A DNA stretch of 61,212 bases, taken from NCBI GenBank assembly GCA_937921685.1, contig CAKZUF010000050.1, positions 1 through 61,212 of the forward strand. Direction: 5' to 3'. This DNA comes from an uncultured archaeon. Its GTDB lineage: Archaea; Thermoproteota; Nitrososphaeria_A; Caldarchaeales; Calditenuaceae. Each line of letters begins with the position of its first letter. Positions within the stretch are counted from its first letter, which is position 1. This document shows positions 1 through 7,770 of this stretch, piece by piece. The notes beneath the pieces were generated by a model. The model saw nothing but the letters and a program-made list of their open reading frames with translations. It searched no databases and had not been told where the DNA came from. A program made the translations under genes and the position numbers.

Positions 1-228
1 GGGACATATCCGAGAACTCATTCGATCATAAGGCTCTTAAGGGAGCTGGATAAGCTGGTGCCGGAGAAGAATCTCGAAAAATTCATCGACTCAGAGGTAA
101 TCCTCCTCACGAAGGTGGAGGACGCCTACATAGGGTCAAGATACCTTCCGAGAAGATATGAGAGAAGGGAGATTGAGGAGCTCTTAAGGTTCGCTGAGAG
201 GTTCGAGGAGGTGGTCAGGGATGTTTGA
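1..228 (+). CDS. HEPN-domain protein, 3' end (partial)
   Basis: Open from base 1 to a TGA at 226-228; the 5' end is outside the window, leaving about 75 residues. The visible part reads like the C-terminal half of archaeal HEPN proteins: a PRTHSI turn followed by a leucine-rich helix, then LTKVEDAYIGSRYLPRRYER, the Y-I-x-S-R-Y-L-P stretch typical of HEPN proteins paired with MNT nucleotidyltransferases. It overlaps the next gene by 8 nt (ATGTTTGA). By family knowledge HEPN is usually the toxin (an RNase) of a HEPN-MNT toxin-antitoxin pair; the catalytic part cannot be judged because the N-terminus is missing. Confidence 0.8.
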   Translation, partial: GTYPRTHSIIRLLRELDKLVPEKNLEKFIDSEVILLTKVEDAYIGSRYLPRRYERREIEELLRFAERFEEVVRDV

Positions 229-553
229 CCAATATGTCGAGTCAGGTAAAAGGATTCTAGAGTATTTAAAGGATTATCACACTATAGCTGAAGCCGTAAA
301 GAAGATCGTGCTGGAGAGGTGTCAAGACGCTAGGGTGCTTGTCTTCGGATCCGTCGTCGAGGGTAAGGCCACTGCGATGAGCGACATAGACATACTGGTG
401 ATATGCGATCTGGAAGTAGAGGAGCGGGCCAAGCTTAAGGCCGAAATCCGTAGAAGACTTGGCTACGACGCGCCCGTGGAGCTACACATAACAACCGAAG
501 ATGAATTCCAGAGATGGTATAGGAGATTTATAGGCCCATTCGAGGAGGTCTAG
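221..553 (+). CDS. MNT-type nucleotidyltransferase (HEPN partner)
   Basis: 110 aa, a usual length for minimal nucleotidyltransferases. The signature is clear: GSVVEGKATAMSDIDILV, i.e. GSx(n)SDxD, giving the GS motif and the two Mg-binding aspartates of the pol-beta superfamily, then a third acidic position around PVELHI. It overlaps the HEPN gene at its ATG, so the two are translationally coupled. In characterised pairs the MNT protein neutralises HEPN, in some cases by AMPylating it; that role is inferred here from pairing only. Confidence 0.85.
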   Translation: MFDQYVESGKRILEYLKDYHTIAEAVKKIVLERCQDARVLVFGSVVEGKATAMSDIDILVICDLEVEERAKLKAEIRRRLGYDAPVELHITTEDEFQRWYRRFIGPFEEV

Positions 554-748
554 GCGGCCTCTCCCCCATCCTAGGGACGACTTGCCAGCTCAGAGAGGCT
601 AATAGAATCTGGCAGGCCGGAGCTGATAGTGGCTGTGATGAGGTGGTTGAGGGTCCCAAAGAATGTGGACATGGTGCCAGCCCGGCGGTATCTGTGGGCT
701 CAGTTATTCGGTTATTGATTAAGCAGAACCAGTCATCACGTCTAATAG

Positions 749-777
749 ACGGGCTAATTTCCAAGAATTCTGCCCGT
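749..777. promoter_or_regulatory. Imperfect dyad upstream of CUT1 operon TATA box
   Basis: ACGGGC at 749-754 is matched by GCCCGT at 772-777, and the arms continue with AATT on both sides (756-759 and 766-769, one base out of register). The dyad ends 26 nt before the TATA box at 804. Position and symmetry fit a regulator or activator site, but no repeat of it was seen at the other sugar promoters. Confidence 0.35.
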
Positions 778-803
778 TAGCTGGGTGAGTGGTGTGAGAA
801 AAG

Positions 804-811
804 TTTATAAA
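804..811 (+). promoter_or_regulatory. TATA box, CUT1 importer operon
   Basis: TTTATAAA, centred about 28 nt upstream of the ATG at 836. This argues for a leaderless mRNA and against the longer in-frame GTG start at 785, which would lie upstream of the promoter. The 282 bases from 554 to 835 hold this box, the dyad at 749-777, and otherwise no gene I can support. Confidence 0.7.
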
Positions 812-835
812 CGGTACTTGTTTTTTACTACCGCA

Positions 836-2443
836 ATGCGAGAGAACAAGAAACCTAAAGCCAAGAATAATAAGACGCGCGAAGATGCGGCAACTGCGCG
901 AAGCCCATTAAATAAGACTATGACGCGGCGTGCAGCCATTTCATCTGCCGGGAAAGTTGCTGTTGGAGTAGCTGCAGGGGTGGTTGTAGGTGCGGTTGGA
1001 GGCTACTTTGCAGGCGCGTCTTCTGCGCAGCCCGCAGCCCCTCAGACGGTAACAAGAGTTGTGACCCAAACGATCACACAGCAAGTAACAGGCCCTGCTC
1101 AGACGACTACCGTGCCGTCGGGAGAGAAGGTGCCCGTTACCTGGGGTATATGGAGTTGGGGTGTGGAGCTTGTTCAAGACAACGCTCGCATATTCAACCA
1201 GAACAACCCCGACATAGACCTTAAAGTAGTTGACTATGGGCTTGACACATTCTTCTCAGGGCTGAGCGCGGCATACACGGCAGGTAACCCACCCAATATC
1301 CACTACAGCACTCCCGACGTCACTTACATCTACCAACAAAACGGATGGCTCATTGACATGGAGGACTACTTCCCAGAAATTAGGCGATACCTAGACGACG
1401 TCTTCCCCGGATTTAGAAAGGGTCTCATCAACCCTGATACGGGAAAAGTAACAGGGCTCTTCTATTACGGAGGTGCACAAGCCTTCATGTACAATCAAAG
1501 ACATCTAAACGCGGCGGGCATTGATGAGCCACCAAAGACTTGGGAAGACTTAGAGGAACAAGCTAGAAAAATAAAGCAAAAAGGGGTCAATGACGACCCG
1601 ATCGGAATATGGTATGGTAGCTGGGGGTTCGTCGAGGTCGGGACATATTGCTTCATGCTAGGAATGACTAATGAGCAGGGCCCATTCATGTGGGATGAAG
1701 ATCTGAACCCAATCTTCAACGATAAGAAATCTCCATGGTTCCAGAGCCTAAGATGGCAGCTAGACATGATACACAAAGAAAAGCTAGCATCAACAAAGGG
1801 CGTACTGTATGACGAGGCTCAGGCAGTCAATGCCTTCGGCTCTGGTGCCCATACATTCTTCTGGATGCCGGACTATGACCTAGCCTTCGCAAACACTCCG
1901 CCGTCAAAGGAGGCAGGAAACCTCAAAATGGCTGTGGCTCCAGGTAGTGGACGCGTCTCAACAATATATAGAACATACCAAGTTTCCCGGAAAACACTTG
2001 AACAAGGTATGAAGTATCTTGAGGCAACGTGGCGGGTTATGCAGTTCGTAGGGGGAAGAACCACTAACGGCAAACCCGACTTCGAAAAAGGAGAATACTT
2101 TGTCTGTAGAAGACTCAATAATGAGAAGGGTGTAGGCCCCATCTACATTAGCATGTGGGAGGACCCCAAGTATGCTGATGTAAGAGAGGCTGTTAAAAGC
2201 TGGGTAGACCCCGAGGTAAAGAGACAGGTATTGTTTAAAGGGTACGACTTCTTCAATGACCCGAGAATGACTACTTGGTGGTCGGAGTGGTGGGGGTACT
2301 GGCAGGCTGGCGTAGCGCGGCCACTTATCCACGACCTGATACTCGGTAACAGGGGTTTGGGCGACGATGATATATTAGCGGTCCTCAACAAACTGGCTGA
2401 AGAATGGAATAGGATGAAGCGGGAGTCAAAGACGGGAAAATAG
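836..2443 (+). CDS. CUT1-type sugar ABC transporter substrate-binding protein, Tat-anchored
   Basis: 535 aa from the ATG at 836, chosen because the TATA box is at 804-811. The N-terminus has a charged region, a twin-arginine motif TRRAAI (residues 30-35), a Gly/Ala/Val-rich membrane segment (about 38-60) and a Thr/Val/Gln-rich linker to about residue 95. There is no lipobox Cys, so it is probably exported folded by Tat and held by an uncleaved N-terminal anchor. The rest resembles extracellular solute-binding protein family 1 (NNPDIDLKVVDYG, then Trp/Tyr-rich sugar-binding lobes with several WW pairs). It heads the operon with the two permeases. Substrate unknown. Confidence 0.85.
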   Translation: MRENKKPKAKNNKTREDAATARSPLNKTMTRRAAISSAGKVAVGVAAGVVVGAVGGYFAGASSAQPAAPQTVTRVVTQTITQQVTGPAQTTTVPSGEKVPVTWGIWSWGVELVQDNARIFNQNNPDIDLKVVDYGLDTFFSGLSAAYTAGNPPNIHYSTPDVTYIYQQNGWLIDMEDYFPEIRRYLDDVFPGFRKGLINPDTGKVTGLFYYGGAQAFMYNQRHLNAAGIDEPPKTWEDLEEQARKIKQKGVNDDPIGIWYGSWGFVEVGTYCFMLGMTNEQGPFMWDEDLNPIFNDKKSPWFQSLRWQLDMIHKEKLASTKGVLYDEAQAVNAFGSGAHTFFWMPDYDLAFANTPPSKEAGNLKMAVAPGSGRVSTIYRTYQVSRKTLEQGMKYLEATWRVMQFVGGRTTNGKPDFEKGEYFVCRRLNNEKGVGPIYISMWEDPKYADVREAVKSWVDPEVKRQVLFKGYDFFNDPRMTTWWSEWWGYWQAGVARPLIHDLILGNRGLGDDDILAVLNKLAEEWNRMKRESKTGK

Positions 2444-2469
2444 ACTGGAAAAGTTTACGGTGACCACAA

Positions 2470-3357
2470 TTGTTAAAAGAAGACATAAAATTTATTGTAC
2501 TCGCCCTTATTCCCTCTTTATTATTTATTCTGCCATTTACCTTTTATCCTATAGGGTATGCAATATATGTCAGTACTCAAAAATATGACCTAAAGTATCC
2601 TGAAGAGATACGTTTTATAGGTTTCGACAACTTCATTCAAGTTATCAACTCTTACTACTTCGCCGACTCTGTAATGGCTACGGCAATATTCGCAGCAATA
2701 TCTGTTCCTTTAGCGGTGGCGATTTCGCTGGGCTTAGCGCTCCTTCTTTCACAGAAGTTCAGAGGGGTTGGTTTTTTGCAGTGGCTAGTATTAATCCCGT
2801 GGGCGATTCCACTCGTTGTAAGCTCGGCCGTGTGGAAGTGGATTTTCGATGCGAACTATGGCATATTTAATGCTATTTTGAAGGCTGTTGGATTGATTGA
2901 TTCGTATGTTCCGTGGCTTACCCTTAGATGGCCTGCTATGCTAATCCTCGTATTGGCTTTCTTGTGGGTACAGCTGCCCCTGTCTACGCTTTTGTTCTTA
3001 GCTGGTATACAATCGATACCCCAGGAGCTTTACGAGGCAGCGTTAATAGATGGAGCTAGATCATGGTCGAGATTCAAATCAATCACATTCACTTGGCTCA
3101 AACCCTTCATGCTTATCGTGGCAGTCTATACGACATTAATGGCACTGTGGACATTCGATATTGTTTACGTTATCACTGCAGGAGGTCCGGGAAACTTTAC
3201 AGCGGTAATATCGTACTACACTTTCAGCGAGATGTTTACTTTCCTTAACTTCGGAAGAGCGTCTGCATTATCTTTCATGGTCGTACTCGTAAGTATAGGG
3301 CTGATCATAGCTTATTTCCGAGCATTAAGGATCGGGAGGTTGAGACTAAGAGCCTAG
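2470..3357 (+). CDS. CUT1 sugar ABC transporter permease (MalF/UgpA type)
   Basis: 295 aa with a TTG start, 26 nt after the binding protein. About six transmembrane segments are visible, beginning with IKFIVLALIPSLLFILPF. The cytoplasmic EAA loop reads YEAALIDGARSWSRFKSITF, the coupling helix that docks on the ATPases. Length and layout match the UgpA/MalF-like half of CUT1 importers. It should form the membrane pore with the next gene. Confidence 0.9.
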   Translation: MLKEDIKFIVLALIPSLLFILPFTFYPIGYAIYVSTQKYDLKYPEEIRFIGFDNFIQVINSYYFADSVMATAIFAAISVPLAVAISLGLALLLSQKFRGVGFLQWLVLIPWAIPLVVSSAVWKWIFDANYGIFNAILKAVGLIDSYVPWLTLRWPAMLILVLAFLWVQLPLSTLLFLAGIQSIPQELYEAALIDGARSWSRFKSITFTWLKPFMLIVAVYTTLMALWTFDIVYVITAGGPGNFTAVISYYTFSEMFTFLNFGRASALSFMVVLVSIGLIIAYFRALRIGRLRLRA

Positions 3358-3373
3358 TCCAGAGGTGTAGCAC

Positions 3374-4264
3374 ATGGATAAAAAGAAGATTGGTGTTGCT
3401 CTTGCCTCAATAGTTGTCGCTTGCTGGGTGTTATTGCCGATTCTCTGGATGCTGAGTCTGAGTCTACAATCAGAGCCTGAGATACATTCAGTACCCCCCA
3501 CAATAATACCAAATAACCCTGTTTACTTTAATTACTGGTTCATATTTGATGCTAGTAGTGCGATAGAGGCTAGGCTGCAGGAGAGCGGGAGGCTTAGCTT
3601 CCTACCCGCCGTTGCGAGATGGTTCCCAAACGCACTCATGAATAGCGTGATAATAGGCCTAATCACGGTTGTAATAAATGTTTTTGCAGCGACACTAGCC
3701 TCGTATGTCTACACGAGAGTAAGGTTTCCGGGAAGCTCTGTATTATTCTATATGTCTATCGCAGGGCGACTGATACCTCCAGTCGCAATAGTAGTCCCCT
3801 ACTACATCATAATACAGAACTTTTTCGGATTAAAGCTCTACGACACACTCGCAGCTGTCATATTAGTTCACGCCGCTTTCACGCTTCCCTTGAATATATG
3901 GATTCTCAACACGTATTTAACTACTATTCCGACCGATATTGAAGATGCTGCAAGAGTGGATGGGTATGGGAGATTTGAGACCCTGTTCAAGGTTGTGTTA
4001 CCGGTCATTAAACCCGGGATAGTGGCTGTCGGAATTATCGCATTTATGATCTCGTGGGGTGAATTCTTCTTTGCATTTATGGTTACACAGACACAGCTCT
4101 CTAGAACAATGCCTGTGATTGTAGGATTTATGGCCGCGCAGCCCTACAAACCTGTGGGTATATTGATGGCGGGAGGAGTTGTGGCAATGCTACCAGCATT
4201 AGTTATAATAGCCATATTCCGTAGATATCTTATAAGCGGACTGGTGGCCGGAGCCGTGAAATAG
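3374..4264 (+). CDS. CUT1 sugar ABC transporter permease (MalG/UgpE type)
   Basis: 296 aa, ATG preceded by AGAGGTG as ribosome-binding site. It has about six membrane segments, an extracellular loop rich in Pro/Asn after the first one (PPTIIPNNPVYFNYW, typical of MalG-type permeases) and an EAA loop IEDAARVDGYGRFETLFKVV. It is the partner of the preceding permease and the last gene before a convergent terminator. Confidence 0.9.
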   Translation: MDKKKIGVALASIVVACWVLLPILWMLSLSLQSEPEIHSVPPTIIPNNPVYFNYWFIFDASSAIEARLQESGRLSFLPAVARWFPNALMNSVIIGLITVVINVFAATLASYVYTRVRFPGSSVLFYMSIAGRLIPPVAIVVPYYIIIQNFFGLKLYDTLAAVILVHAAFTLPLNIWILNTYLTTIPTDIEDAARVDGYGRFETLFKVVLPVIKPGIVAVGIIAFMISWGEFFFAFMVTQTQLSRTMPVIVGFMAAQPYKPVGILMAGGVVAMLPALVIIAIFRRYLISGLVAGAVK

Positions 4265-4273
4265 TGATACGTG

Positions 4274-4292
4274 GAAAAATCTTCAGTTTTTC
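4274..4292. terminator. Bidirectional terminator between convergent transporter genes
   Basis: GAAAAA (4274-4279) and TTTTTC (4287-4292) form a perfect 6-bp inverted repeat with a 7-nt loop, giving a T5 tract on each strand. It sits exactly between the convergent permease (stop at 4264) and ATPase (stop at 4294). Archaeal termination relies on T tracts, so it would serve both directions. Confidence 0.55.
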
Positions 4293-4293
4293 T

Positions 4294-5382
4294 CTAAATT
4301 ATAGATTCGCCAGAATCTGGGTCAAATACATGTATCGTGGCCTCGTCGAGCGTTATGTAAATCTCTTCTCCCACCTCTAAAGGCGTTTCTGGGGGTACCA
4401 CGGCTGTGAGGTTTTCACCCGCGGCCGAGAGTGTTACAATTGTCTCGGTGCCTAGAAGCTCTACTAGCTCGACTCTCGCCCTTATTGGCTGGGCTCCTAA
4501 AGATTTCTTGCCTACCATAATCTCGCTTGGTCTTAAACCCACAAGAATCTCCTTCCCAACGTATTGCTTAATCTTTGCTGAGTCTACAGATAATTTAATC
4601 TTTGCAAAGTTTAAGTCTAGTATGGTGTTTTGTTCCTCAATCAATAACTTGGCCCTGAGTATGTTTATCTGCGGAGTACCAATATTTTGGGCTACGAATA
4701 TGTGTTGGGGCTTCCGATAGATCGTAGATGCGTCGTCATACTGTATAAGTCTACCCTGACGCATTACAGCTATTTTGTCGGCTATCGACAGTGCCTCTTG
4801 ATCATCTGGTGTGCTGACAATCGTCGTTATTCCAAGCTCCTGTTGAAGTCTCTTAAGCTCAGTCCTAACTAGGATTCTCAGTTTTGCATCAAGATTTGTT
4901 AGCGGCTCATCCATCAGTAACACCTTTGGCTCTTTTATTATTGCGCGGCCTATTGCAACTCTCTGTTTTTCGCCACCACTGAGATAAGCCGGCTTCTTCT
5001 CAAGCAGATGACTGATTCCGAGTATCTCTGCTATCTTTTCAACCCTCATCTTTATTTCGGATTGCGCTAATCCCTTTTTCCGGAGGGGAAAGGCCAAATT
5101 ATCGAAGACCGTATATGTGGGGTACAATGCAAAGCTCTGAAACACCATGCCGACGCCCCTGCGGGCGGGGCTAAGGTCGTTAACCAACTGGTCATCAATA
5201 TAGATCTCACCACTTGTAACAGTATCTAATCCAGCTATTAGCCTGAGCACCATCGTCTTGCCTGAGCCCGGTGGCCCAAAGAGAGCTACAAGTTCGCCGG
5301 ACCTTATATTAATTGTGAGGTTGTCAACTAATAATCTATCACCCACTCGCTTAGTAACTCCCACCAACCTAACATTTGCCAC
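4294..5382 (-). CDS. CUT1 ABC ATPase A: canonical signature, H-loop His replaced by Pro
   Basis: 362 aa, MalK/UgpC type with a C-terminal TOBE region. Walker A is GPPGSGKT (36-43), Q-loop Gln82, signature LSGGE (134-138), Walker B VLLMDE (154-159) and D-loop NLDAKLR. The switch region reads STPDDQEA (190-197) where relatives have VTHDQxEA; Pro192 takes the place of the catalytic His (checked on the - strand at about 4795-4815). GTG start with GAGGT just upstream, 15 nt after ATPase B. It probably pairs with ATPase B: its intact signature can complete B's Walker site, while its own site lacks the His. Confidence 0.88.
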   Translation of the reverse strand: MANVRLVGVTKRVGDRLLVDNLTINIRSGELVALFGPPGSGKTMVLRLIAGLDTVTSGEIYIDDQLVNDLSPARRGVGMVFQSFALYPTYTVFDNLAFPLRKKGLAQSEIKMRVEKIAEILGISHLLEKKPAYLSGGEKQRVAIGRAIIKEPKVLLMDEPLTNLDAKLRILVRTELKRLQQELGITTIVSTPDDQEALSIADKIAVMRQGRLIQYDDASTIYRKPQHIFVAQNIGTPQINILRAKLLIEEQNTILDLNFAKIKLSVDSAKIKQYVGKEILVGLRPSEIMVGKKSLGAQPIRARVELVELLGTETIVTLSAAGENLTAVVPPETPLEVGEEIYITLDEATIHVFDPDSGESII

Positions 5383-5397
5383 AATACCTCACCCTTT

Positions 5398-6489
5398 TTA
5401 CAATATAGCCTTCCCTGTTTTTTTATCGAATATATGCACCGATTCACGTCTAAATCTTATGCCCACTACCTTGCCTGCCTTTATCCCCGTCATGGTCGCT
5501 GGAACTACAGCTCTAATGGATTTATCCCCTAGACTCATAAATAATATACATTTATCCCCAACTGGCTCTACAACCTTTATCTCCCAGCCATATGAATCGG
5601 ATTCATGTGGATCATCAACAAGCGATACGTCGGTGGGCCTTATGCCTAGTACAAGCTCAGTTGATTCTAATGCGGATGGTAGCATGTTTACCAGTTCGGA
5701 CGTAGTAATCTTGAACTCTCCGAAATCAAAGTATTTTTTCCCATTTGTCATATAAGTGAAGTCTAGAAAGTTCATGGGTGGTGTCCCCAAAAAACCGGCG
5801 ACGAATATGTTGGCTGGCTTATTGTAAAGCTCATATGGGGTTCCATATTGTTGCAATACTCCAAGATTCATCACTCCTATCATATCTGCCAAAGTCATCG
5901 CTTCGACTTGATCGTGGGTGACATACAATGTCGTTGTTTTTAACTTGAGGTGTAGTCTCTTTAACTCTTTACGCATCACTGCTCTTAACCTAGCGTCGAG
6001 GTTTGTCAATGGCTCATCGAGTAGGAGTATCTCAGGCTCTTTTATTAATGCTCTCCCGAGAGCGATCCTTTGCTTTTCTCCTGCAGGCAATTTTATCGCA
6101 TCCTCCTTTAGTATGTGGCTGATTCGTAAAATATCTGCTATATCCTTAACTCTTCGATCTATTTCACTCTTAGGAACCTTCTTCTGTCTCAGGGGGAATG
6201 CCAGGTTATCATAGACTGTCATTCCAGGATAAATGGCGTAGAATTGGAATACCATAGATATATTACGCTCGTAGGGGGGTAGATCATTAACTCTTCTACC
6301 CCCTATATAGATATCCCCCGAGTCGGGCCTCTCTAAACCCGCCACCATCCTTAGAGTGGTTGTTTTCCCACAACCAGATGGGCCCAGTAAACAGGCCATC
6401 TTGCCATCCTCCACAACAAGTGTAAGGTTCTTAACCGCCTCTTGTTTACCGAATCTTTTAGAAAGTCCAATCAACTCTAGCTTAGCCAT
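5398..6489 (-). CDS. CUT1 ABC ATPase B: intact H-loop, degenerate signature
   Basis: 363 aa, collinear with ATPase A without gaps over the motor domain. Walker A is GPSGCGKT (36-43), Q-loop Gln82, Walker B ILLLDE (154-159) and switch VTHDQVEA with His192. The signature is LPAGE (134-138) instead of LSGGE, confirmed on the - strand near 6085. A TOBE-type C-terminal domain follows. The complementary defects in A and B predict an obligate heterodimer with one canonical and one degenerate ATP site. It has its own promoter (6515-6525) and lies 39 nt after a Gfo/Idh/MocA gene. Confidence 0.88.
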   Translation of the reverse strand: MAKLELIGLSKRFGKQEAVKNLTLVVEDGKMACLLGPSGCGKTTTLRMVAGLERPDSGDIYIGGRRVNDLPPYERNISMVFQFYAIYPGMTVYDNLAFPLRQKKVPKSEIDRRVKDIADILRISHILKEDAIKLPAGEKQRIALGRALIKEPEILLLDEPLTNLDARLRAVMRKELKRLHLKLKTTTLYVTHDQVEAMTLADMIGVMNLGVLQQYGTPYELYNKPANIFVAGFLGTPPMNFLDFTYMTNGKKYFDFGEFKITTSELVNMLPSALESTELVLGIRPTDVSLVDDPHESDSYGWEIKVVEPVGDKCILFMSLGDKSIRAVVPATMTGIKAGKVVGIRFRRESVHIFDKKTGKAIL

Positions 6490-6491
6490 GT

Positions 6492-6525
6492 GGGCGCCCC
6501 TCTATCTTACATCACATTATATAAA
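6492..6525 (-). promoter_or_regulatory. TATA box and GGGCGCCC palindrome, ATPase B-A operon
   Basis: On the - strand, TTTATATAATG at 6525-6515 lies about 30 nt upstream of the ATG at 6489. A perfect 8-bp palindrome GGGCGCCC (6492-6499) falls at the expected transcription start, where a repressor could block the polymerase. The box abuts the stop of the upstream Gfo/Idh gene at 6529. Confidence 0.5.
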
Positions 6526-6528
6526 CAT

Positions 6529-7623
6529 TCATTCAAGCAGTGGCAACTTTACGGGTTTCCCGGTTTCGTAACACTTGAGGGCCGCGAAAGCTATTTCATG
6601 GGTCTTGATGGCGTCTTCCAAGTTACAGTGAGATTCCCTATCCTTCAAAATGCAGTCGACGAAATGATCTATCTCCTGTTGGAAGGGGTGGTGGGTCACT
6701 TCGGCACTGTCTGGGAGTATCGTTGGAATAGTTATCCAGCCCTTCTGGTTGCCTTCAAATTTAGCCGACCATAATCTATTGTCTTTAATTGTTCCATGGT
6801 CACCAAATATTTCAATTGGGAATGTATAGGGCTGTACGCCTCCAAAATTTACTGAAACCTTACCTATGACACCGTTATCGAACTTTATCAAGGCTACCTC
6901 TAAATCATCATACTCGAGTGGTGGCATATCTTCCCATCTTTGCGTGTAATAGTTCCATTGTCTAGTCTTTCCCTTCCTGAGTCCTCCAGAGTATGCAAAG
7001 ACTTCGACAGGGGTTGCTGCGCCATATCTTTCTTCACTGGCGAACCACCTTGCCGCGTCTAGTGCGTGACACCCGGCTACGAGAAATGCACTTACACCCG
7101 TATCCTTCTTTCTTGCGTCCTCGTATCCTGACCACCACGCAGCTACGGCGCTTTGGTAATCAGTCTCAACGTAGTATATTTTTCCCAAGAATCCATTCGA
7201 TATCAAAATCTTTATCGACTCAAATAATGGATTCCACCTCAAGACAAAACTAACTACCGTTTTTACCTTAGCTCTACGGACGGCATCCCTCATGGCTTTC
7301 ATCTCTTCTAATGAATTAGCTATAGGCTTCTCTATCAAGATGTGCTTACCAGCCTTCGCTGCGTCTATAGTGTTCTGGGCGTGAAGATGCTGGGGTGTGC
7401 AAACAGAAACTATGTCTACATCTGGGTTTTCAAGAGCCTTATGGTAGTCGTCGTATAATTTAACATCATGGAGGCCTGCCTCTTCTGCCCTTTTCTTAGC
7501 GCTCTCTAGCCTTCTACTTGAGATTGCAACTACTCGTGTGTGTGGGTTGTTTTGGTACGCATGTATGTGTTGTGTGGAGACCCAACCTGCACCATGAACC
7601 AGTACACCCAACTTACGCGTCAA
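6529..7623 (-). CDS. Gfo/Idh/MocA-family oxidoreductase, catalytic Asp missing
   Basis: 364 aa with a TTG start. The Rossmann N-terminus reads LVHGAGWVSTQH. The EKP motif (LIEKPIANS) carries the Lys conserved in this NAD(P)-dependent sugar and cyclitol dehydrogenase family. The active-site helix reads LVAGCHALD: the catalytic His is present, but the Asp found four residues before it in relatives such as IolG (D-x3-H) is Val. It is upstream of the two ATPases of the CUT1 importer in the same direction, suggesting that imported sugar is oxidised by this or a sister enzyme. Substrate unknown. Confidence 0.85.
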   Translation of the reverse strand: MTRKLGVLVHGAGWVSTQHIHAYQNNPHTRVVAISSRRLESAKKRAEEAGLHDVKLYDDYHKALENPDVDIVSVCTPQHLHAQNTIDAAKAGKHILIEKPIANSLEEMKAMRDAVRRAKVKTVVSFVLRWNPLFESIKILISNGFLGKIYYVETDYQSAVAAWWSGYEDARKKDTGVSAFLVAGCHALDAARWFASEERYGAATPVEVFAYSGGLRKGKTRQWNYYTQRWEDMPPLEYDDLEVALIKFDNGVIGKVSVNFGGVQPYTFPIEIFGDHGTIKDNRLWSAKFEGNQKGWITIPTILPDSAEVTHHPFQQEIDHFVDCILKDRESHCNLEDAIKTHEIAFAALKCYETGKPVKLPLLE

Positions 7624-7652
7624 GAAGCTTCGGACCTTATTTCATAGCGTTG

Positions 7653-7660
7653 TATTTAAG
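7653..7660 (-). promoter_or_regulatory. TATA box for Gfo/Idh gene at 7623
   Basis: CTTAAATA on the - strand, about 33 nt upstream of the TTG at 7623, giving a leader of a few nucleotides at most. Confidence 0.5.
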
Positions 7661-7736
7661 GGTTAGGCAAGCTATTAAAAACAGAAAGCATCTTCAAACG
7701 TGCTCATGTAATTTGCAGCCCCCTCTAAAAATAAAA

Positions 7737-7745
7737 GATATTTAA
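7737..7745 (+). promoter_or_regulatory. TATA box for creatininase-family gene
   Basis: GATATTTAA about 30 nt upstream of the ATG at 7771. The divergent region 7624-7770 holds this box and the - strand box at 7653-7660. A short direct repeat AAGGGTT occurs once near each box (7659-7665 and 7753-7759). Confidence 0.5.
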
Positions 7746-7770
7746 CGATCCTAAGGGTTGGTAATGAGAT

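Noticed and set aside
577..717. Open frame of about 46 codons in the 554-835 gap (reads to TGA after GYQ-type end)
   Set aside because: No start with ribosome-binding site, no recognisable domain, and no similarity to neighbours; could be a gene remnant but cannot be supported.
785..835. In-frame GTG extension of the CUT1 binding protein
   Set aside because: The TATA box at 804-811 lies inside it and the ATG at 836 is at leaderless distance; the Tat signal also begins normally from 836.
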